Shown here: in pieces, positions 36,651 to 52,548 of the stretch
Numbering within the stretch: the first letter of the stretch is position 1
Layout: each line of letters begins with the position of its first letter
Assembly: GCA_037975125.1 (NCBI GenBank)
Contig: CM075850.1
Location: 128,936,181 to 129,000,180, forward strand
Direction of reading: 5' to 3'
Length of the DNA: 64,000 nt
Source of the DNA: Latrodectus hesperus
Taxonomy: Eukaryota > Arthropoda > Arachnida > Araneae > Theridiidae
The notes under the pieces: model-generated
Told to the model about the DNA's origin: nothing
The model's input: only the letters and a program-made list of their open reading frames with translations
Databases searched by the model: none
Program-made: the position numbers and the translations under genes

Positions 36651-37099
36651 GGAATATGAAATCGGTGGAAACATTTGTGAATAAAAAAGATTGTTTTAAA
36701 TGCTCTAAATAAGAGAATTACCATATAATATAATATATCAGTTAGAATAGACAATAATTATTACTTGCATTACTAATCCAATTAATGTAATAATTACTAA
36801 TAATGTTGTTGCAATTAAAATTGTCTAGTACTGCCGGACAGTCTCAAAGAAAACTAAATTATTCAAAAAATATTACAAGGTTTCAAAAAATATAACATAG
36901 TTTTTTCAAAAATTAAAATAGATATAATCTAGTATTATGTGTTTGCTTTTTGAAACTATAAATTTAGCATTTTTTTCAAAAGCATAAACCTCATACCTCT
37001 CAGATTATGAGAGTCCAAATTGCAGAAACTCGACGAAATTGAGAAAGTAACATTTTGATGTTCCTGAGGGTACCGAGTCTAAATTCTTGACAATATACA

Positions 37100-38010
37100 T
37101 ACAGTGGGACAAAAGAAAATGCAAAGCGAATTAATGATTAGAAAGAGAAGCTAAACGAAAAGTATTGATATAAATCGTAACGAATATAGGTAAGAGTTAC
37201 AGTAAATTTGAGTGCAAACCTCCATCGCATTTGTATTTCTTAATGTTAATATTGAAGTTATAAGTCAATTTCATGAGCAAAATATTTACGGCAGCGCATC
37301 TATTGTTAAATTATTAGATACAGATATTAATGCCAAATGTCAGCTATAGTGGTGTAATGCTGACAGCACATGATGTATATATAAGTGGAATAAATAAATG
37401 TGGTCTGACGAATCGTCTTTTTTAATTGTCTCTATAACAGGGCAGGTATCAGTTTAGAAAAATGCACAAACATGTAATCGTGAATGTCTGTTTCTAAGCA
37501 TTAAACATGACGAACGCTTTGACATAATATAGGTTCAAACATGTTGTAAGTCTAAAACGATAGATTACTGGGAAGAAGTATAGAGAAATTTTCAGTGACG
37601 AGAACCAGCCTATGAAGAAAACTTTTGTTTCTGTAGAAGAGAGAGTTTTCAATTATGATAGTACTCCCATCCATACAACGGGAGTTGTTTAATCCTGATT
37701 TGACGAACGCAAGGATGTAATTTCACCTGTCTAGTCCTTGACAGTCAGCAGGCATCAATATAAATGAACAATTATGGTTTAATTTAGAATGAATACGGAA
37801 TCGATATCCTCAATTTGCCTCTTTCCAGGATCTTTCGCAATATTGCTCTGAAGAGTTGTACATATTCCTGAAATCAATATGTAGGACTTATATTAATCAA
37901 TTCCTACTCAAGGACTTGCTGTATTATATGATTTCATGTTAGAATTGTTCCTACATCATACTAATTAATAATCATTTGTAAACCCAAGGTGTTTCCATTA
38001 TTTTGATCAT
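37100..38010 (+). pseudogene. Tc1-like transposon remnant
   Basis: A CAGTGGGACAAAAG tip preceded by TA near 37100 resembles a Tc1 inverted repeat. Downstream, plus frames read WSDESSFLIVSITGQV near 37400, STPIHTTGVV-stop-S-FDER near 37660, NEYGIDILN near 37790 and SIPTQGLAVLYDF near 37900, the C-terminal order of Tc1 transposase. GGTGTTTCCATTATTTTG at 37989-38006 is the usual start of the right end, but it breaks off into a TA microsatellite. Many stops make this an old copy. Confidence 0.75.
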
Positions 38011-38011
38011 G

Positions 38012-40341
<2,330 letters not shown>

Positions 40342-40405
<64 letters not shown>
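40342..40405. repeat. (TA)n microsatellite
   Basis: About 64 bases of TA. Confidence 0.98.
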
Positions 40406-40407
<2 letters not shown>

Positions 40408-40559
40408 CTCCTATGAATACTGAACTTTGAATGAAATGTATCTTGATAAACTGAAACAAAAGAAATTAAAAATTTTGTACAAATATCATCCATTAACAAA
40501 AGGCAGTTTTCGGGTTCATTCTTGGATCAAGATTCTAAAAACTTTCCATTTATTTATCT

Positions 40560-41900
40560 TGACAATATTAATATCGAAAACCAATAATGAGGTTTTTATA
40601 TAGTAATAATAGAGGTAAGGACTTTTTAAAAGCGGTGGATAATGAATCAATCACACATTTTAATGAGGGTTCTCTTACCTCTTTCTTGTTCAGTCTTGAC
40701 ACAGCCGATGTCCATGATGTTTCAATAGTTAGGGCTGACATAGACGCAGAGGACATTTTTGTATAATGTGGATAGTAACCACTTACTTATTATAATTAAA
40801 ATTAAAAATTACAATTTACTAAAAGTGTTAAAAAGAGATTTGGACTTTTGTAAAGCCGACAGGCTTTTCATTACAAAAAAGACTCAACGAATCTTTTGCG
40901 ATGTGATGTTAAATAAAGGTCATGAAGTTAACTGGAGCATTTTCAAAGACACTACTACTTCATCTGATAAAGAATCTATGTCTGAGAGAAAACTTTAAAA
41001 ATTCCAAGAAAAAACTTTCATGTAACACACGAGAAGATTTTAAACTCATCATAAAAAGGGATTTGTTGTCTCAGGATCTCTATATTTCTTACTCTAGTGA
41101 AAAAGTATGGAACAAACAAAGAAACGCTTAGATTAAATGTACCAATGCTATCAATAAAAAGAAATCCTGGAGTGAAATGTATTAAAATTGACGCTAGAAC
41201 CTCAAACAAAGTTAGGAAAACTGACAAACCTCTAGATAAACAAAATCCTCAAGAGGAAAAGTGTAATATAAATTTAAGTGAAAGGGGCTCATTCCAGGCA
41301 AATATTAAGCAGCCATTCACTTACTTGGTGATCATTAAAAACAAATGAGTAAATGACAATTCAATTGTGAGTAATAAATCAATTGAGACATCTGCAAGAA
41401 ACACAAGTCATAAATGCTACAGTTCAGACCTTGTTTTCACTATTTAAAAAAATCATTTAATTTTACAATGCATGAATTAAAGACTGTTTTCGAAGAAATT
41501 AATTTGGTGAAATCTCTAGGTTCTGATAATATACATGGTCTATTGCTTTTGTATTTATGACGTAAAAATAAAATTTAGATTTTACAATCAATCGGTGAAA
41601 AGAAGCCGCATATCGTATGAATGGAAGAAGGCTAAAGTTATTCACATTTGGAAGATAGACAAAACGCATGGGTTTCCAGACTAATCGTTGCATCTCTTTG
41701 CAGAAAATATTGCAAACTAGAGTTACCAACTACCAAAAATCAAATGACTTACAATTACGGGAACCATATGGTTACAGAAAGGAGCATATTACCATTAAGC
41801 AAATTAAATTTTATCAGAATGTTAGAGATGTCCAAAATATCTTTACCGAGATGATTCCCTCAAGCATTCTGGAACATATATTAAGACAATGAAGATAACC
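40560..41900 (+). pseudogene. Degraded LINE reverse transcriptase (plus strand)
   Basis: Plus-strand frames show INKKKSWSEMY near 41150, then FTMHELKTVFEEINLVKSLG followed by SDNIHGLL (41460-41545), the start of an RT domain, and EPYGYRKEHITIKQIKFYQN near 41760, which fits the QYGFRKGRST region. 40630-40750 may hold the end of the endonuclease (NESITHFNEGSL). Stops are common. Family within the R1/Jockey-type LINEs cannot be fixed. Confidence 0.55.
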
Positions 41901-43149
41901 TCAATCTCACACTAAAAAAGTCAGTAACTTTGCAAAGCCCACAAATTAATCTCCAATGTAAAAAAAAAAAAATCTGTAACTTGTTTTTATATTACTGGTA
42001 AACATCTTTACAACTGTCAACCTACATTTACCTTGAATGGCTAGTTTTAGTTTTTCTCGGAAGTTTTTGGACTTATGAAATAAGTTAGATTTCGTCCTGC
42101 CAACTAAGAACCAGAGAAACAACAGATCTTAAGAGTTTAAAAAATAATATTTTCTAAAAGTCACTATATATATATAATTTACTGTCATCATTACATTATT
42201 TTTCGGAAATTAATAATATAAAAAAGAAATATTCACTTTTGAATAATACTTTATTTAAAAGTTATTGAAATTTTATTCGAATTTTGCTTAAATGTATTAA
42301 ATTACATTGAATTGAATATGGTAATAAAATATTGTTGCATAAATATGCTTACATTAATAGACAAAATTACTGAAATTTACATGCAAAAACTACTGAAAAA
42401 GTATAAAAAATTATATATTTAAAATAAATGAATGCAAATTTAACATGAATTACTACAAGTATGAATCAAAAAAGCTTATAAATGTAATTTATTTAAATAC
42501 ATTTTCATATTATAACTATATGGTATAAAAAATTTTAGATTATGCATACTTAAGTAAAAGTCTATGAAGATTTTAGTACATAAAACAAAAAAATCAGCAG
42601 GTATGTGTTGAAATAAAAAACAGTTTATATTGATTAGTATTATGTAGAAAACATTTTAATATTGCATCACATTATTTTTCTACATTAATTAATAATAGAT
42701 TAATTTAAAAATTTGGAAATTATTTATTTTATAATTTGAGGAATTTTTATATTTGACTTGTTAACTCATTTTAAAATATTCAAATACAATTTTTTGAGGA
42801 TACATCTTCATTGAAACACATCCTAATTTTCATAAATTGTGTAAAACATCTGTAATTAATATTTAAAATAAAACATCTGTAATTAATATTTAAAATAAAA
42901 CATCTGTAATTAATATTTAAAATAAAACATTAATATTTAATATTTAAATTTTTCAAATTTTTCAACTGTAATTAGTATTTAAAATTGTTTTATAATTTCC
43001 CCACGTGGATCCCTTCTGATGTTTTAAAATATTTACCCTATGTCAAAAACGAAGGTTCGTTAAATATTCTACCTGTGAGTTTAAATTTAATTCTTTGTCA
43101 AACGTCACTACTAGATTCTTAAACATATTGATGTGGGTACGTACTTTAT
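41901..43149. other. AT-rich DNA with a short tandem repeat
   Basis: Apart from the 27-bp repeat at 42843-42940 nothing was recognised. Confidence 0.45.
42843..42940. repeat. 27-bp tandem repeat, 3.6 copies
   Basis: Units starting AAAACATCTGTAATTAATAT begin at 42843, 42870 and 42897, with a partial fourth at 42924. Confidence 0.95.
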
Positions 43150-44120
43150 TTGTTTATTTGAATTCAGGAAAAAGTCATCGATGTGTAAAAGAAAAAGACT
43201 GAGCAGCTGACTTTTCCAAATTTAAGATCATGTTATTCTCTGTACACCATATTGCAACTATATCATATTACAAATTTAGTTTATGTTTTACATTAGAATT
43301 AGAATTTTGCTTTGAGAATTTAGCCCAAATGTCAAGACCATCAACAAATAGTAGAAAGCGAATTTTTCATTTCTTACTTCAAGGCAGGGACTAATTCATT
43401 AATATACACATTAAATAATGCACAACTGTTTGCTACTCTAGTTTGAAAATTATAAAATCTAGAATATTTATTCTATATCTGACCCTGAAAATGCGTTGAT
43501 CAGTAAATGGCTTTATCTTCTTAAGTAATGTCACTGCAAATTTCAATGCTAAGTGGCTTTTTCATAATTTTTCTCTCCATACCAAATCGTCTGTGCTATT
43601 AAATCAATATAAATTGTCGTGTCAATGTTGCGCGGTTTCAAGGCAACGGTTAAAATCCTGACTAAATAAAGAAAGCTGATCTACTGTTGAACGATTTCTT
43701 CGTAAACTATCATATTCTCTGCCTAAATAAATATTGCCTTCTTAGTACCACACAGTTCAATATTTTCATCATTAATTCTTAAATATTCTTTCCAAGTATT
43801 CTAGTAGAGGTCTATACAATTGCGTCGACACAAGTTCTGTCGTCACCAAGATAATGTTGAATACATAGATAATGGTTTTCTTAGCTGTCACTCCTGTATT
43901 TCCAAAATTCCGTACGCATTTTATCATCTCCTGTAATCTTCTTTACACTCAGAAGCTGATTTGCAAATTTAAATTTTTCCACTGTGAAATGAACAGTAAA
44001 AACATCAGGAAACGCATTGAAATTATATATTTTTAAATCGGATTCTCTTCATTTCTTTTTAATTTGTTTGGTAATATCGGGCCAAAAGTCCCTTTCTCGG
44101 TCTTATATTTCTCCAAAAGC
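43150..44120 (-). pseudogene. Degraded LINE reverse transcriptase (minus strand)
   Basis: The minus strand reads LRRNRSTVDQLSLFSQDFNR then CLETAQH near 43700-43635, which matches the RT segment GFR...RSTxDQL. It continues with LVWREKN near 43580, INKRIFRVRYRI near 43490 and KIRFLLFVDGLDIWAKF near 43350, a decayed palm motif (the DD pair reads DG). Stops occur throughout. This is an old, 5'-truncated LINE. Confidence 0.65.
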
Positions 44121-47100
44121 ACTTACCATATGAACTTAGAATACGTGCAATTAATGACATATTTAATGTAATATAATAGCGGTATGATTATTATTAATTC
44201 TGTTATAACCAACTTTATCTCTGAATAAAGAGTTATTTAATGCTAATCTGAATTAATTTTTTGAAATATTATTTTTATTAAATATACACGGAGAGTTTAT
44301 TAACAATAAAAATACAGATGCAAATTGTCTTTAGGAGAATAATTGATACTAAATCTGACCAAAATATCGATTTTTTATTTTCATATTATTTATTATTGCA
44401 TAAAAATGAATAAAATAATAATAACCGTCACATTAAACAAGAATAACACTAAAGTATTCCATATCACGGTCACTTTCTCTAGTTTACAAGTTTTGTTTGT
44501 CTTTGATTCCAAAATTTTTTATTTCATTATTAAAATTTTGTTTAGATTGCTCACTATTTGATCAGACTTTAGTAAAAACTCTGTGGAATTATTTAATTTG
44601 GAAATCTGAAAAAAATATTTTATTGATCTATATATAAACTTTTTTGAAAGTATTCCATATGTGGAAAATATAATTGAAGCAGACTAAGATTCTCTGCAAA
44701 GCTCGAAGTAAAATGTAACACTTGAAGGAAAAATTTTAGCTATGTTTTCACTAGCTTAAAATTAATTCAAAATAAAGCTTTTGCAATAAATAATATGCTT
44801 GTGAAAATATTTTTATCAATTGGAATAATATATACTGCCATCGAAACATTGTTAATGATCATAGGAATTTCTGCCTGGAGGAAACATTTAGTAAGTGTTC
44901 AAATCAGCTTTAAAAGTAAAACAGCTAATTGAAAACTCAAATGTTAAGCATTCTTCAGATTTAGCTTCTAAACTAAAATATGATGCTAAGTGAGCTTCTA
45001 GCTCACCCAGCGTCTGATATTTTACTATAACAAGATGATATTTTACTTTAACAAAATATTTCTATCATTAAATTAAACTATTTCTGTACAAATCAAGTGT
45101 TAACATTATTGAGATCTAAATTATTATAAATGTAAAATCAATTGGCATTTTTATTAAACTTCACATAAATGCTGCATTCTACATATCTTATTTTTAATTT
45201 CCAAAAAATATATTTTTATTTGTGATACTCTAATATCCATTTGTTTATAATTCATGCTATAACATGATTTAAATTTGCTATCAATGTATATTTTCAAATT
45301 TCCAACCAAATATCTTAATTTATAGATGCTTGCAATCTGCAATACTTTTTATTTATTATGAATAAACCTTTATAATTTATATATTAAATTTTAAGAACAG
45401 AAATCTTAAGCATATTTTTGTCCTGTTTAATTGTTTATAATTTTATTATCATTGTTTTCCTTCATAAAATTAAATAAAAGTATTGTTTTACAACTTCCTA
45501 ATTTTTTTCAAAACTACTTTAACACATTTAAATAATGATTTAAATGTATCCAATTATATATATTTAACACAAAATACAGAAATTTATTGCGGAGGAAATA
45601 AAATTAGTTTTCTATATTTAATTTATTAAATCATAATTTTATCAAAAATTTAAGAACACAATTTTTTAGAACTTGACCAGTTTTACTTTTTTATGCTATA
45701 AATAAGTACATAAAATTTCACACACACAGTTTGATATCTTTAATACAAAAAATTTGGTGTCCACAGTACCCTTTTAGTAAAAGTTAAGTTAAAATAAAAT
45801 GAGAAACGAAAAACTCAGTATTTAAAAATTAAAATTAATTTTATGTGTCACATTTAACAATAAAATACATTTATAGTGTTAACATAAATATTTTATTGAA
45901 CATCAAAATTAAAAAAATTACTATAACTTTATACAGATGTTATTTATTAAGTAAATTTCTATTTATTTAAAGTTTTTTCATTTTTAAATAAAATTTTTTT
46001 CACGAGATACCTAGTATTATATAAACATTATTTCATTAAATATTTGCTTCATTTCAAAGTTTATTTATGTAGAGAAATGTTAACCATTTTTGTCTTTGTA
46101 AAATTCCTAATCAGTTTTAAATTCCTAATTGTCTTTTATTTATGATAATTAACGTAAAAAAACAAATATTTTATTTGATATTTTTATACGTAGAACCTTA
46201 TGATGGGTAGTTCGCTTTTAATGCTTGCATATTGTTTTAAAACATAGTGTCACGATTCGGTATGGAATTTTGAAACGTGAAATGTTATCGTGGAATATTT
46301 AAGAAATAACAATCTAAAGTTGAGATTAACGTGAGGTATTAGTCCCAAAAATAGCTGTTATTGTAAAAATTACTGTTTTCTCAGTTGCATCTATCATTTT
46401 ATCTTAAATTTCAATCTGCTTCTAGCATGTTTTCATTTTTAATAATTTTAACCAATTTAATATTTTTTTAGTATTTTTAAGGAGCAAACTTTTCAGAGAC
46501 CATCATGTGTATTTTGAAGTTCTAGTATAGGAGGGAAAAATTATACCAAGAAATTATCTACTGAAAACAATAAAGGGTAAAATAATTGGAAATATGTTGA
46601 TAAGACTGAGATACATTTGAACCTTTCTTTAAAGGAATAGAACACGCAATACTAGTTTCACAAAATTGTAACCAACCCAAGAACAATAATAATAAATATT
46701 GCAGATTTTAGGAGATAGTGTTTTAAAGATGAGGATTTTACACTATGTATTACATTCTTATCCAAATAGAAAATAGAAATTACACATTAAATTATAATTA
46801 ATTATTAAAATTATGTATTGAATCATTTGTCACATAATATAAAAAAGGAAATCAAAGAGAAATTTATTTACGATAATTTAGGCATTTTTAACAAGGAATG
46901 CAGTTAAAGGAAATAATAAAATATGAGTTACGCATGTATTGAAATAAACTAAAATCATATTGATAGTGGAGAGAAAAATTTTTATCTGTTCAATTTAGCA
47001 AATTATAGAGCATAAATTACATTATTGTGACTTAAGCAAAATATTTAATTTAGTAATAAAAAGTAAGAAATTATAAGTACAGGTGTTGTAATTAAGTGGT

Positions 47101-47499
47101 ACAAAAAATAATTTCAAGGCACTTGTAAGAATTTAAAAAAAGAATTTTACATTTTTATATAGAAAAAATAAATGATAAAATTTATTTTTTATTTTTAATA
47201 ATTCAAAATTATAAATTTTAATTTAAAAATAAATGACAAAATGTATTTTTTATTTGTATGAAATGATAGAAAAATAAAGAAAGAGAAAAAAATACTTTTC
47301 AAGTAATTCTCATGGAATAAAATAATTTCATTTATTTCGCTCTGTGCTGTAAGCCAGAAAGTGAGAATTTCATTATTTATTAGGAAATCCCTTAATTTAT
47401 TAACTAAATTTCAAGATGTTTTGTTTTTGATAACATTCTGTTACCGTGTTGTTTTCCATTTATCACTTGGTGCAGTAATATGCCTGGATATTGTTAATG
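44121..47499. other. AT-rich DNA, nothing recognised
   Basis: About 3.4 kb of very AT-rich sequence with only short frames. No repeat, RNA gene or exon was recognised. Confidence 0.5.
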
Positions 47500-47759
47500 G
47501 ACTGGTGGTAAGATAAAGAATGTTGCTGCTTTCTGAGCTGCATGTGCAAACATTTAAGAGGAAAATATTGAAACATTGAAAATACTAGGGAAATGAATCA
47601 TATCCAGTGAAGAAAAGAATTTGGAGTCCAGTTCAAGGCTTTCCTTTCAATATATATATTTTTCTTCCAGTAGTGCCATTATACCATTGTAACTGCCAAG
47701 AGCTTAAAATCTAATCTTATAAGTCTTTTTATAGTTGATTTTGGTTAATATAAAGAGAA

Positions 47760-50700
47760 AGGAACACAGTTTGAATTTGCAGCATGTTTAGCAATTTCAT
47801 ATGCCTTTTCATTGCCATGTATTCCTATTTGGACTTTTACCCAACCAATATTGACACAATTTTTCTCTTGGAGAAGCATCTGAATATCACAAATTGATGG
47901 GCTACTGTTTATATTGGATTCATAACGGCTTTCAAACTCGCTTAACTATCAGTTCAATATTTTTGAGAATATACTTTTCTGATGATATACTGAAATGCAT
48001 TTTTCAGGGTGTACAGCTCTGCCTAAAATACTGAACTTTCCATGATAGTTTCTGGATCCAAGTGATTGTTTGGGAGTTAACAAAGACTATAGTCTTCTCC
48101 GGTCACTTCCTCTATTTTCTGAGCCAAATGTTTCAATATTAATTGAACCATTTTGATATTTATGGATGTTTTCTGAAGTGTCAATATTTATTAGCTTACT
48201 TACATTAAGGTAACCCGGATGAATAGTTTCTCTAGAAATCCTCTTTTTACTTTCAGGTTACTTTATTTAACTTTGCCTCTGCTTCTTTACTAAAAGAAGC
48301 GGCTAGGAGCCTGTTATTCTTAAAAGGGAAGAAGTCGTTCTAAAGTCACATGTAATACTAGGAAGACATTTTTTGTATTGATGCTAGTTTGTGTTTATTT
48401 CTCTGGATATAAGTCTCCCCAAATAGGCGAGCCATGAGAAATCATCATTTCTATAACCATCACATATAAAGTAATATTTATTATATATATATCTGTATTA
48501 TTTATTATATATCTGTATTAAGAGATACTCTAAGTATTTCCAGCAGTTTTGAGAATTTTTGATGTAAAATGTTTATTATTACTTTTGCGATTTAACTGTA
48601 AAGACCTGTTTAACTATTGTCATAAACTTTACATTTTTATTCAACAAAAATTTAACATTGTCTTTTCTTTATATTCTTTCATTGGATACCATGTTCTTGG
48701 GCATTGTTTTCAATTTTGCAAGGAGAAGATAGTTTGTTTCATCAGAAGAGATAGTTTATTTCTATCTGCCCAAATTTTGTATAGATCTTGAGCATCAGAT
48801 GTGACTTTTCCTAACTTCTCTTCACTTTTTATAGCAATTACGAAGATAGAATCATCTGGGAAAGCTAGATGAGATATTTTACTTTCTAGGTCAATATGTT
48901 TTCCAACTCTTTCCGCAATTGTGTTTGAGAGGCTTATCTGCTAACATGTTCAATAGGACGGGATTGCTCCTTGAACCAACCTCTTGTTTTCTTTTTCTTA
49001 TACATTGGTAAGTTATAGAATTACTTTTCTATCCAAGAGGTTATTCTTTAACAGTTCTCTGATGTTTTTAGGGCACTGAATAGTATTTTAGAAGTTTTTA
49101 ATAATGGCCTGCTTAACTGTATCAACAGCACTATTAATATCAATAGTATTTACTGCTGTATGCAATCTTTTTTCTCTTTTTCTTTTGAAAACGTTTTGCA
49201 AATTAATAAGATAATATGCAACAAACTTTCCTTGAAGAATCTTGAGTTGTTTATTACTTAAGCACCCTGTTTCTTTCAAGAAGAAATCTAGTCTCCTCAC
49301 AGCAGTTTTTTAAATAATGTTTATAAATTGTTGGAGGTATTGATCAGTATGATGATATCTATATTTTGTCTTTACCCTTTTTATAAAACAATATATAAAT
49401 ACCACAAGTTCCAGGTATTTGGTAAAATATTACAAAATTAAGCATTTATTGGGAAATGTATGAATGAGGGTTGGAAAAATGTCAGCGGGTAATCTGAATG
49501 ACAACGCTATCAAATAAATCATATCATATTCCTTTTGGCAGATTTTTGATGAAAAGGGTGACTTCCTGTTTCTAAATGAAGGATCATTTGTAATGAATTT
49601 AGGGGCTGATCGCCACTTTGATAATCTGCAGCAGGGAATAATTCTTCAAAAATGCTATAAGCAACCACATTGATGTTTCCCTTCAAGCCACTGTTTGCTT
49701 AGCAGAAGAGGTTTGAAGGAGGTACCAATTTTGCAAAAGCTGCTCTATAAGCTTTTCCATATGGATTTGAAGAAGTGGTGTAAAATACCTTCCAAGCATA
49801 TCTCTTGGTTGCTCTTATACTTTTTATATATAATGTTTGCTTTCTCCTATATATATTCAGCAATTCCTCCTTATCACATTGATATTTTTGTACTCTTCTT
49901 CTTGATGCATTTAATTGTTTTCTTATTGTAAAACTTGATATCCACCAAGTTGCAAACATGCAGACTCTCTATTTGATTTTATAGGCCTTGTCACAGGTTC
50001 TTTTGATTGTCTCTTGTAATTCCGTGGTAGTTATTTTAAGTTGTTTTTGACCACTGATGTTAATAAGATTGAAGTGAGGTAATAACAGAGAGGCTGAGAT
50101 AACGAATGAATTTATAGTGGTTCTCATAGGTATCTTTTATCTTTTTGAACTGCAACATTTCATTTCTTCCTTAATTTTTATTTGTATATATCTATGGTCA
50201 TTCAGAGTTTCCCTGTCTAAAACTTTCCAGTATGTATTGTTAGCCACAGATTTAAATGTGAAGGAAGTGAAAGGTCTGGCTATCTTTTCTGTCCTCGACT
50301 AATAGAACTGATTATCGGGCAAGCTTAAAATGTAGAGGTAATTTTGCTAAATAGAGTTAATGGAATAGGTATCCCCTTTTGTCTTTGTGGAGGTATCCCC
50401 GAATTTCACTATATGCATTTATGTCAGCTCCTATTATGAAGAATTAAAGATTTATCTGATCCATAGTTTTCAAAGTTCATAATAAGTGTGTGTGATATTG
50501 AACATTCTTATTTAGCTTAGGTCTGCCGATATGGAGTTAAAGAGCGAGCTATATCAAGAAACAATCATGAGAGGGTGATGTTTGATTTGAATTTTAATAT
50601 CCGCTGTGTTGTCAGTAATAATAATTAGCACTCATTTGAAATATGAGTTAGTTATGTAAATTGCTGTTTTTTGATAGTTAGAAAGCCAGCTACATCACGT

Positions 50701-50910
50701 TTGTGGTATTCCTAGAATTTTATTTGATGTAACGTATATTTCCTGAAGGATTAAAATATGAGGTTCGAGCTCCTTTATAGTGATTTATAGAAGGTAACTA
50801 GGAGCTTTAGCATGCATTATTTGTATGATTTTTAGTTTAAACTTGGATGGTGAAAAAATATTATTATTATCATGCCATTTCTAAATTTATATCTGTTGTT
50901 GGGAAAGGCA
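47760..50910 (-). pseudogene. LINE ORF2 relic: endonuclease, RT, RNase H
   Basis: Endonuclease: IIGADINAYSEIRGYLHKD near 50430 and TLNDHRYIQIKIKEE near 50200. Linker: LNASRRRVQKYQCDKEELLN and NPYGKAYRAAFAKLVPP (49920-49710). RT: VRRLDFFLKETGCLSNKQ and HTAVNTIDINSAVDTVKQAI (49300-49090), QGAIPS near 48960 and FPDDSIFVI near 48860, where Tyr-Ala of the palm motif is Phe-Pro. RNase H: ASLKAVMN near 47930, VNIGWVKVQIGIHGNEKAYE near 47830. All catalytic regions are traceable but interrupted. Confidence 0.8.
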
Positions 50911-50930
50911 TATAATATACTGGGTGATTT

Positions 50931-50943
50931 ATGTCAAGATCTG
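50931..50943. repeat. Left target-site duplication of SINE (13 bp)
   Basis: ATGTCAAGATCTG, repeated exactly at 51121-51133. Confidence 0.95.
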
Positions 50944-51120
50944 TTTGTTTGTTTGTCGCTCAACGGTCATTTTTTTGCACACGAGGGCTAATTAGACCGG
51001 GACTTACGGCTTAAAGTGGATTTCGAACCACTACAAACATCCACGCCCAAGGTGGGATTCGAACCCACGAACTGTTGAACCGAAGGCAAGAGCGCTAACC
51101 ATTCAGCTGCCAGCTCGGCT
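50944..51120 (-). mobile_element. tRNA-derived SINE
   Basis: A 177-bp minus-strand retroposon is flanked by a perfect 13-bp duplication. It begins with a tRNA-like part: box A (TGGTTAGCGCTC, complement of 51090-51101) and box B (GGTTCGAATCC, complement of 51055-51065), the internal RNA polymerase III promoter. A tRNA-unrelated body follows, ending in AAACAAACAAACAG. The cloverleaf is not complete enough to be a working tRNA. The partner LINE that mobilised it is not known. Confidence 0.92.
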
Positions 51121-51133
51121 ATGTCAAGATCTG
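51121..51133. repeat. Right target-site duplication of SINE (13 bp)
   Basis: ATGTCAAGATCTG, identical to 50931-50943. It adjoins the tRNA-like 5' end of the SINE. Confidence 0.95.
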
Positions 51134-52300
51134 AATTTAAGTCTCGATTATCTTGATTACAATTGATACATCTAGGTGCCTCTTTTGTACTAAACTCTGG
51201 TTTAGATTTCTTGCACCATGAACTATAAAATGATTTTTGTTTGCAACTTTTTGCAATGTGGTCAAAGTCTTGGTTATTGTAACATCGTTTAATTATTTTG
51301 TATTGTCTCATTATTATTCTGTTAAAACCCATGAGTATTTGCTTGCTTCCTTTAAATTAAGAATTTAGCAATGGTCTTATTAAGTTCTACCACCTCACGT
51401 TGAAGTTCTCCCTTAGTCCTGTGAACTTATAATTCAATAACATCAATATTAATGTCATTCAATGGAAATGCTTTGTTACTGCAATCAATTTTTCAATTTA
51501 TTACTATTTGATATATACGCTAGAATGTTTAACAGTGTCACATTCTTTTTTAATTACATCTGGTTCCTTATACTGTTATAAATGCTGTTATAATTTTGAA
51601 ATGGTTTTTTCTAATTTTATTTTTAAATTATCTTTGTTCAATTTCGATTTCCGACCAATATTGGCTGCGAAGTTTACCCACTTTACTTTTTCGAAAATTA
51701 CTCCAGATGCCAGATTTTGGAGAGAATCTTTAAATTTATAATTGTTACTCCTCATTTTGGTACTACCACTAGTGAAGTTTCTTTTTCCGTTTTCCATCAG
51801 TTTTTTACGGTTTTTTAGCAGACTATATAGAGATCTTGAACAGAAAATCAATTTCTCGATAATACATGTTCTTTCTTTTTAATTTCTCGATAAAACTTCA
51901 GGATTTATAGCATTTATATTGCAAAACTGCTTTAGAGTATTCTGGCTTTCAACTTGAATCTCAGTTTCTGTCTATATTTTTGAATGAGAAACATCAGGAT
52001 TATGCTTTGAAATAGCCTCTACTTGATTTGTCTTCAGTAATATTATACATTTTTCGCCCTCCTCCATTAAAGTTGTTGGTAAGTTTTGACCTCATTTCAC
52101 TCTTCTCCAGAAGTTTTTTTTAGAAGGAATTCCTGATTTTCGTTAGGTTTCGTTAGGTTCTTCATTCTCCTGACTATCTTCCTTTTGTTGTTTTGTTGAT
52201 GCAAAGCAATTGGAGAAGAAATCATATGCTTTCTGAATGATTACGTGGCTCTCAATTTCTGGAGCTTAACTCTAGCTGATTTTGGTGTCTTGTAATTCCA
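51134..52300 (-). pseudogene. LINE ORF1 relic with zinc knuckles
   Basis: The minus strand reads RCYNNQDFDHIAKSCKQKS then APRCINCNQDN (51290-51150), a row of CCHC-type knuckles with some Cys lost, as in the gag-like ORF1 of R1/Jockey LINEs that binds RNA. Higher up, QNTLKQFCNINAINPEV near 51930 may belong to the N-terminal part. Frame breaks are frequent. Confidence 0.65.
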
Positions 52301-52461
52301 TTAAATATGATAGAAAGAGTAGGTATACTTTCTACAATGTCGCTTCATATTGCATTTCGAGTACTGTATGGGCTTATCATTTTATTGATGAAAATATAAT
52401 AAAGTAAATGTCATATTTCATTAATTACAGATTAGAAGAATTATAGTTGGTGTTTATAGAT

Positions 52462-52548
<87 letters not shown>

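Larger units (their letters stand above)
47500..52300 (-). mobile_element. Old minus-strand LINE (R1/Jockey-type), ORF1 and ORF2 traceable
   Basis: Domains appear in the correct minus-strand order: ORF1 zinc knuckles (51290-51150), endonuclease (50900-50050), linker (49959-49699), reverse transcriptase (49680-48800) and RNase H (48100-47790). Every part carries stops. A tRNA-derived SINE has inserted between ORF1 and the endonuclease. The ends are not defined. Confidence 0.8.

Noticed and set aside
44343..44561. Hydrophobic 72-codon plus frame as a small membrane protein
   Set aside because: Runs of Ile, Phe and Tyr are expected from AT-rich DNA; there is no other support.
51030..51120. Functional tRNA gene
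   Set aside because: Boxes A and B are present but the cloverleaf is incomplete, and the unit has a body, a tail and a target duplication, so it is a SINE.
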